A DNA stretch of 64,000 nucleotides, taken from positions 33,777,549 through 33,841,548 of the forward strand of contig NC_088804.1 of the NCBI RefSeq assembly GCF_011386835.1, written 5' to 3'. This stretch comes from Chrysemys picta bellii. Its lineage: Eukaryota; Chordata; Testudines; Emydidae. How positions within the stretch are numbered: the stretch's first letter is position 1; each line of letters starts with the position of its first letter. Below the pieces are notes generated by a model that was not told the DNA's origin, made no database searches, and saw only the letters and a list, made by a program, of their open reading frames with translations. This document shows, piece by piece, positions 57,021-64,000 of the stretch. The translations under genes were made by a program, and so were the position numbers.

Positions 57021-58112
57021 AGTTGAGGTTTTTTAATCCCCAGTTCTTCAGGACATAAGCCAACCTCTGACAGACGGTCTAGGTAGGAAGACACTTTCTT
57101 TATGGACAGTATTTTCCCTAACTTCTCACTTCAGGGTTTTTTGCACCTCTCTCTGAAGCATCTGGTACTGGATACTATCATAAACAAGGTACTGGACTAG
57201 ATGAACCACTGGTGTGTTCTAATGTGACATTTGGAATGAAGATTGATTTCAGGGTCAGGCTTTTACCATGTAAGTTCATTATGCATTAGCAAGAAAGCAG
57301 AACCCCTTACTCTTTATTATATTATACTCAATTTTCTCCAAGTATTACTACTGATAAACATTAATTTTCTGGAAAGGACACACACTTTCTCCAATTGCAA
57401 GAAGAACCACTGCATGATTTAGTTAGTAGATGATACCGGCACAAAATTCCAATAAGCAGATCTGCTTTTCTTAAGGACATTTTTCAGTAACTAAGGTATT
57501 GATTTTTCTTAGCACCACTGGCAGTTTTTAATAGTCACATGTACACTCCACTCTCATCATTCTACCATTTAAGAAGTTGAGTACACTGAGTGCAACAGAG
57601 GCATTGCGGTGGCTGTGACAAAGCATTATATGATCACTAAATGTACTCAGAGGCAAAAGAGGGCAAGGTACAAAGACTGCTACTCAGGATATTTAAAAGA
57701 AAAACCTTGATTAGGTGGGCGGGGTGCATTTACACGCACATAAAAAGATCATAAAAAGGAACTGATTGGGTGTGAGCCAAAGGGATCACTCCAATGTGCT
57801 GGGGTCCAAATTCTGAGTAGACTTTGCAACCTGCTTACTTGCTTTCTTCCAACATTGCTTTTTGTCCTCAATAGAAGCCATCTTCTTCCTTTTTGGCTCT
57901 ATGTTACGATTGTCTTCCTTTGCCAATGATGGTTTACTGGGACACCATCCTGACTCCATCAGCACCATTACTAACAAGGCCAGTGAGGGCACTTCAGAGT
58001 GCACATGGTACATGTTTATTCTATTGGTATAACAAACCAGCAGGATCTTATTAAGAGGGATAAGGCAAAGATGCCACATTTATTGTAAATATACTGATAA
58101 ATTGTATTTGTA

Positions 58113-58146
58113 TATAGATAGATAGAGAGAGAGATAGAGAGAGAGA
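58113..58146. repeat. GATA/GA microsatellite
   Basis: ATAGATAGATAGAGAGAGAG followed by ATAGAGAGAGAGAG. Simple-sequence tract. Confidence 0.85.
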
Positions 58147-59289
58147 TTCATTCACACAATCATTCATTCAAGTTCTGTATAGGTGTTATAGTTACCGGCC
58201 TAGAAGTTGCTCATGCCAAGTTACTGGCCAGGTATCTTGGACAGGAGAATGGAGCCGAGTCTATGTCAGGGGCACCTGATGCTCTTGGAGGCTGGCAGCA
58301 GAACCAGAGACTCAAAGTCATCAGTCTTTAGAGTCCATTCTTATAGGAATTAATTCCTATGTTAGTCTATGGGAGCTGTTTCATCCTGCTGTTGCTGACT
58401 CAATCAACAGATGGCACATTCCTGTCCAAAGTGGCACATTCCTGGTGGCTCCACACTGTCCAAAGTTTGTGTTTCTCATCCTTCCAGGTGATGGGGTGGA
58501 TTCCAGATACTTCTTTAATATACCTACACACGCCTCTCCAATAGAGAAGCTTTACCTTCTGTCCACATGAAAGAGCATTTGCATGGCCCCAGGTGAGACG
58601 GAGCAAGCAGTGAAACTGCAGATTTCCCCTTCACTTTGTACAATACATAACAGGATCCTATATTTTTAAATAAATACCACATAATTCCCAAGGCATGCAA
58701 TGTAATTCACAATGCTGCTGTAGGCACCTTAATGGTTTCATTGCCTATTTTATTTTAATTGGACAACCTTCATCTTACACCAAGATGATTTCTTCACTTA
58801 AACATGTAACTTTTGTCACAGCAAAGCAACCTGCTTCAAAAACACATCTGTCCCTATAGTTTTTGTAATGTAATGAACTGGGACTTCCAAAATGGATCAT
58901 GTTGCCTATGTTTGTAAATCTGAAGTCCTTGCAGCTGTAACAGGAATCTCTAGGATACTCCTTGTGTACTCATTTCAATAAAGGTATTTTTTTTAAAAAA
59001 GTCTCCCATTCAGCCCAGCATGACTGAGCTAAAATTCATTATGTCGGGCAACCCCAGCCAAAAAACAAACTTAAGCTTTAAAGCAGTGCCTTCTACTCTC
59101 TGCTATCCGCATCGTGCCTTTGCTGATCAGATCTAACCTTCTCTCTCTATTTCATTCACCAACTTGAAAAAGCTACGGGTAGGGGGCGAAGAGGAAGAAA
59201 CAGCTTTATGTGGAGAAAAGGGGAAACAAAACCCGTCTCCCGGCACATATTTAGGGGTCTGTATTTTTTTTTTTTAAAAAGGGGGAGAG

Positions 59290-59530
59290 CGGGGGGATAT
59301 CACAAGAAGTTATCCCAGCAAAGGTCTGATATTGGGAAGTGCTGAGTGTCCTAAATAAACATTGAATTCGACAGGCATTGAAGGGATTCATCTCCACACA
59401 GGATGGACCTTAGATGGCATTCTATTGTTTTATTTCTGCAATATGAATTTGTTAAGCTTATCTTGCTGCAATGAGATGTATTTATACTTTCCTTTTATTA
59501 AGTGAACAGTAGGGGTTATATACATCATAT
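59290..59530. promoter_or_regulatory. Candidate conserved noncoding element
   Basis: Complex, repeat-free sequence. It has a FOX-like CTAAATAAACATTG (near 59351), a SOX-like TCTATTGTTTTATT (near 59421), and TTTATTAAGTGA near 59495, which resembles a CDX/HOX site. Observed motifs only; conservation is untested. Confidence 0.2.
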
Positions 59531-60254
59531 GAATTTTGCATATATTCTATATAACAGTGTGGTGCTACATAGCATTTTACATAACAAAATTAGATACTTA
59601 TTGGAGAATCAAAGACCTCCATCCTGAAATCCTCTTTTAGGCAAAATTTGAATGGAGTTGAGTAGCAGTCTTGCTCGTATTTATGGGATTTCAGGCAATG
59701 ATTCTCTTAATAATTAAAATGATTTCTGCTGTAGGTATCTGAGTCTATTGTTTGATCGTATTTATCTTCTCTTCTTACAAATGGTGATAATAGTTTATCA
59801 ACTTGCTATTGAACTTTATACTGTTATTTTCTCATAACAGCTGCTATGAGTAAGGATACTGGCAAGTGTTTTAGATTTGCATTCATATGTAACTACAGTG
59901 GATGAGGTGAGGAGACAATTCCAAAATGAAGAATTTTAAATTGTAAGAAGGGAGCCTATTGCCAATAATCAAAATAATTATTCTTTGCATAATAAACACT
60001 GTAGCACAGCTGGCTGCAAAGAGATAATACCAATGGAAGCAAAAACATAAAACGCAGCCGTTTTTCTTACATTACCTTTCACAATAAATTTTGTACTATG
60101 GGAGGATTTCTAGGGTGCTTTATTGAACCTGAGATTCCAAGAAGCAGAAAAATCCACCCACAAGAATACATTAATGTATAGACCTAGGAGGTCAGAGCTA
60201 GGAACAGTGTTCATAAAGGTGCCATTTTGAAGAGAGCTATGCATACAAGCAGGA

Positions 60255-60960
60255 CTGTAGGGAAGGGGAGTGTCACATTTCAAGACAGTTGCACCTGTAT
60301 TCCCCCTCCATGATCCACCAAGGCTATACTCTAGGCTCCAGCACCTCTCTTGGGCAGAGGCCCATGTCTCTTTCCCCCTGACCTGGGTTTTTCCAGCCTG
60401 CACAGTTCCCTATCTACACTGTGATATTACCAGCAAGCCAAACTGGCTAACCAGGCATATTGCTTACTCTTCGAAGGATATGAACAATGTCATAGCCAGC
60501 ATTTGTAAGTTATCACAGAGCTCTATATAAGCAAGCACATTTATTCTTAAGGTGAAAGTATTACATAGAAAACACACTAAAACAACAGGAGTTCTCCTAT
60601 ATGCATGCTTGAAGCTTATGAGAGGTCACCCATCAGTCTTATGGGGCCTCAGCGGGCCCAAGTCATTCCAACTCTTCCCAGGAAGGATTGTGCTCTCCCC
60701 CCGACCCTTGGACAGAATGTCCAATCCATTTGCTGGATCAGAAACAAAGCCCTGAGTCAGTTAAAACTCAGACTATTCATCCAAAAGCCCTTTTTTCATT
60801 CGTGGGTCTTTAGATAATCCAGCGTGAATTAACATATGTGAGTCTTTCTAGGTGGGGGTACCTCTCTGGAGGTGTTACAACCTGAGCAAATAGGCCTACT
60901 CACCACCCACTGTTCTTAGTTCCTGGAGGGCTGTCGTCACCCTTCTGCATGCAATTACAT
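60255..60960. repeat. Possible turtle interspersed repeat, unclassified
   Basis: The sequence from CCATGATCCACCAAGG to GTTCTTAGTTCCTGGAGGG seems familiar from other turtle DNA, including GAATGTCCAATCCATTTGCT and GCCCTGAGTCAGTTAAAACT. I cannot define ends or class from this window. It may be LTR-derived. Open frames here are not gene-like. Confidence 0.3.
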
Positions 60961-61394
60961 ACAATCCCTGGCCCACAATGAGACATAAGCTTAATAGAAT
61001 AAGATCTACAAAGATATTGCAGGACATTGCTTTATCTGTCACAGGGAGCAGCACCAGTTACAGGAACCATGTGGGCAGAGAGACCTTTAAGAGCAACTAG
61101 TGGACTAGCAGAGGGCAGCAAGAGAGGCTAGAAAAATCTGGGAGGAGGAGCTGAAGAGTCAGAGGAGAAGAGATGGTGCCATGAAGGAGGGTTGTAGCAC
61201 AGCAGGGGACTGTATCCATCTAAGCTCTGATCTATTCTCAGTGCATTGCAATAGTGGAACAACAGCACCAAAATATTGTTAATATTGTTGGGGCAGGTGA
61301 CTGGATAAAATGTTAGGGGCCACTGTTGCTCATGTAGGTTGATCCCACCTTGTCCACACCTTCCTCTTTGAAATGGAAGGAAGAATGGTCTTGC
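60961..61394. other. Unassigned sequence
   Basis: Nothing recognised. The part around 61040-61200 is G/A-rich and may belong to a repeat. Confidence 0.4.
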
Positions 61395-61484
61395 AGGTAA
61401 GACACTATGCTAGAGGTGGGAGATCTAGATTCTGTTGCATTTTTCCTGTGCGATCTTGAGCAAATGGCTTACTTTCTATGGGGA

Positions 61485-61519
<35 letters not shown>

Positions 61520-61830
61520 CTAAAGGCATTAAGGACCACAAGTCCCATTTTCAAAATGAAATAAGCACCTACAGGTGATGTTTTCAAGAGCTCCTAAGCA
61601 AGTTATCTGCCTAATTCCCACTGACTTTCAGTGATACTAGGTTCTTAAGTGCCAGAGTCACTTTTGAAAATGAGACTCCAGTTTCTAAGACGCATAAGCA
61701 CTTTTGAAAAATTTTCCATCCATGTTTCAGTTCCCCATCTCATAATACCCCCCCCACACACACACCTCATGGGGTGTTGCAAGGATAAATTTAATAGTGA
61801 ATGTGAGATAGGCACCTTTGAAAAGCCTAT
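61395..61830 (+). repeat. MIR-like CORE-SINE split by poly(A) and fold-back insertion
   Basis: The MIR head and core run to GATCTTGAGCAAATGGCTTA at about 61473. The MIR resumes at about 61724 with GTTTCAGTTCCCCATCTCAT and continues to GGATAAATTTAATAGTGAAT. Between them lie 28 consecutive A (61490-61517) and a fold-back subtype C copy. Confidence 0.6.
61581..61677. repeat. Fold-back element, subtype C
   Basis: GTTTTCAAGAGCTCCTAAGC is partnered by GGTTCTTAAGTGCC and CACTTTTGAAAATGAGACTC, with CCCACTGACTTTCAGTGATA at the centre. A matching copy lies at 27661. Confidence 0.55.
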
Positions 61831-63623
61831 TAAATAGATAAATTACAGTGTAACTCAAAAGAGATGACATCAAATCAAAAGAAGCTAGAATGCAGCTGTG
61901 GAAGTAGACAGCAGTAAACTGGTTTGAGAGAACATTAGTAACATAGTCAAAGTGGAAAGGAAAGCGGGGATAGATTGATAGTTGGATCAGTATCTTCAGC
62001 AACACTGCTCAACGTTTGGCACTTGAAGCTGCTGTACTCCATGTCGTGGATTGTGTGATAATGACAATGCATCAAAGAATCCATTTGAAGTCGGACAAGG
62101 AATCCCATGAGTCATGATCAACAATGCAACGTGAGTGGTGTTTGGAAAACATGCATCCTCATTTACATTTCATGTGCCAATGGCTATTATTTGTTTGATT
62201 TACGTAGAAAAGCCCATGGAAACATTTCCATCACATGAAAGATGACAAATCATTTTGCTTAAACTATAGCACCCCATTGTAGCATTTGGTTCCTCTCCAA
62301 TGATGTCAGAGTTCTATGTTATTTATTAACTTGCTTACCAGTAAAGCACTCAGTTTTGAGAGCACCAAGTAAATGCAGGTCCATCAAAGGAAAGCTATTC
62401 TCACACCACTTCTAGGGAAATAGAAACAGATTTACCTGTGTCTTTGCTGGGGGCTGGGTTTCAGCTTACTAGCGGCAGAGGGATTGAACTGAATCATGTA
62501 TTTTGCTAGTAAACTGTCAGGAAGCCAGAGTAGGTGACCAAAGCATTTAAGGGTTCATTAAGTTACGACGGCAGGAAGGAATTTGACTAGGGAGATTGCA
62601 TTGCCCAGTTACAAAACAACTCAATAACTAAATCTAGTGTAAATCCCCATTGCTTCTCAGAAGTTTTACACTGACCACATATCACCATTGAAATATCTGG
62701 TTTAGCTGCTGGATTTCTTGTTTTGATTTGCAAAATGACCCAGCCATATAGTCCATGCATCCATATGGGGGGTAGGGGGGAAGTGAGGGAAATGTTAAAA
62801 CAATATATACAATTCATTAGCCAACAGCAAAATAAAGAGATTCTTGCAACATCAAACATGGCGTGTCTATAATTCCCTCCAAAGCCTGAGAAACAGACAG
62901 ACTTAACACCTTGGTTGAAGGTCAAGCTTTGGGTTCTGGCAGACAACTAAGGAACATGAATGCAAGAACAAAGGGCCTTCTACCAAGAACTGCCCTCCCT
63001 CTATCTCCCAACTATTCCAGTGTAAGGGTTGTTAGCAAAAGAACACCTCAGCTACCCTCAAGTAGCAGCACTGAGGGAGACACGTAGTGTCTTTGGTAGC
63101 CAAGTTTGGTTTTCAAAACACATCAGTGATGCAAGGAAGAAGTTACACACTTGCACTTGGTCTTCCAGGAAACTTGACCTTGCCACATAGAGCAAGTCAG
63201 CAGATTATGACGATATAGGTGGATTCATTTTTTTTTATTTTTATTTTTTTTAAACTTAGAGAAATGATTACGGGACAGCTCATTCACCACTCCTCCAGTG
63301 ATATATTCAGGAACTCTCATACATGGTCCTTAACAGTCTCTTTAACAGCAACTAAGACCTTTAGGAAAACGGATGGCAAATTAGGTCCTTAAATACTTTA
63401 TGTATGAGCATCTTTAAGGTTAATCATTAGTGCTGAGAAAACCTCATGAAATTCAGTTCAGTAAGTATTTGAAAGTTCAGATGTTTGTTTTGATTCTTTC
63501 AGGATTTCCAAATCACAAATAGTGTTTTTCTTATGTTACTTTGGTATTTCTACTTCTTGCTAGGGATGTAAATATTGTTTAAAAAGTTAACTGTTTAAAC
63601 AATTAAAATAATATCATTTAATA
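61831..63623. other. Unassigned sequence
   Basis: About 1.8 kb, AT-rich, with no recognised gene or repeat. The 119-codon minus-strand open frame at 62587-62946 has no identifiable domain. Confidence 0.45.
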
Positions 63624-63631
63624 GGTTAACC

Positions 63632-63991
63632 CAGGGTTTCCTCAAACTTCATTGCACCTCGACCCCCTTCTGACAACAAAAACTACTACACGACGAGCCC
63701 AGGACGGGGGACCAAAGCCTGAGCCTGCCCAACCCCTGCTGCCCCAGGTGTAAGGCCAAAGCCCAAGCCCCACTGCTCCAAGCACGGGGGGACCAAAGCT
63801 GAAGCCAATGGGCTTCAGCCCCAGACAGCGCGCCTGTAACCTGAGCCCCTGCCATCCAGGACTGAAGCACTCTGGTTTTGACCCCAGGCGGTGCGGCTTG
63901 GGCTTCAGCAAGTCTAAGCCAGCCCTAGCGACCCAATTATAATGGATCACAACTCACTTTGGGGTCCCGACCCACAGTTTGAGAACCACTA
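63632..63991. mobile_element. Non-autonomous hAT-type MITE
   Basis: A 360-bp element. The left end CAGGGTTTCCTCAAACTT and right end CAGTTTGAGAACCACTA are inverted copies of the CAG-GGTTCTCAAACT type. The flanking 8-mers GGTTAACC (63624-63631) and AGTTAACC (63992-63999) match 7 of 8. The interior is C-rich with repeated AAAGCC-CAAGCC phrases; its open frames are not genes. It belongs to a different hAT family from the palindromic copies. Confidence 0.8.
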
Positions 63992-64000
63992 AGTTAACCG

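Larger units (their letters stand above)
57021..60254. other. Long unassigned stretch
   Basis: About 3.2 kb. It includes a 97-codon lysine-rich minus-strand open frame (57786-58079), not recognised and not called a gene, and a (GATA)/(GA) microsatellite at 58113-58146. The candidate noncoding block at 59290-59530 is listed separately. Confidence 0.45.

Noticed and set aside
61490..61517. Poly(A) tail of a processed pseudogene
   Set aside because: The sequence before the A-run is a MIR core and the sequence after is a fold-back repeat; no mRNA-like sequence is present.
1..64000. CRISPR array, operon or bacterial or phage features
   Set aside because: No regularly spaced direct repeats, no dense coding and no ribosome binding sites; the repeat content is that of an amniote nuclear genome.

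Overview
This window looks like turtle (Testudines) nuclear DNA. It is moderately AT-rich with sharp GC-rich islands. The repeat mix is the main evidence: 5'-truncated CR1 LINEs, RTE-type and L2-type LINE remnants, MIR-like CORE-SINEs, a tRNA-headed SINE with a CR1-like tail, a retroelement 3' end that I recognise as turtle Penelope-like/'Neptune' sequence, and many palindromic hAT and Harbinger MITEs. The turtle assignment is inference from these families; a crocodilian is the main alternative. I found no convincing host protein-coding exon, RNA gene, CRISPR array or operon. The only recognisable coding sequence is decayed LINE reverse transcriptase. Long open frames elsewhere sit in GC-rich repeats.

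Layout. 0-9 kb: largely unassigned DNA with two hAT MITEs (602-957, 1489-1684), small fold-back repeats, degraded MIRs and one fold-back retro-insertion (8037-8213). 9-19 kb: candidate conserved noncoding blocks near 10.1 and 11.6 kb, an LTR-like element (12390-13012), a CR1 copy split by a GC-rich insertion (13145-14553), an RTE remnant (15640-16330), a Harbinger-like MITE (17023-17377) and a MIR. 19-22 kb is the most complex repeat block: one old element (19587-21776) with tRNA-like inverted modules holds two Harbinger-like MITEs and a palindromic hAT at its right terminus. 22-37 kb: mostly unassigned, with four more hAT MITE insertions, RTE and Penelope-like fragments and a homeodomain-site-rich block near 33.6-33.9 kb. 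37-45.5 kb: a hAT MITE, two CR1 copies in the same orientation, the tRNA/CR1 SINE and two large GC-rich hairpin elements. 45.5-64 kb: mostly unassigned, with the longest palindromic hAT copy, a Penelope-like insertion, a TA-flanked MITE, an L2 remnant, MIR/L2 tails and a terminal hAT MITE.

The window reads as a gene-poor intergenic or intronic region whose visible structure is layered transposition. Target-site duplications (TSDs) are readable for 19 insertions (5 palindromic hAT, 5 other hAT-like, 6 retro-insertions, 3 Harbinger-like), and several are nested so that relative ages can be ordered. I see no new gene system. The best leads are the nested repeat architecture, an 18-bp micro-retroinsertion with a 13-bp TSD, the abundant fold-back family, and the AT-rich blocks with clustered developmental transcription-factor motifs.
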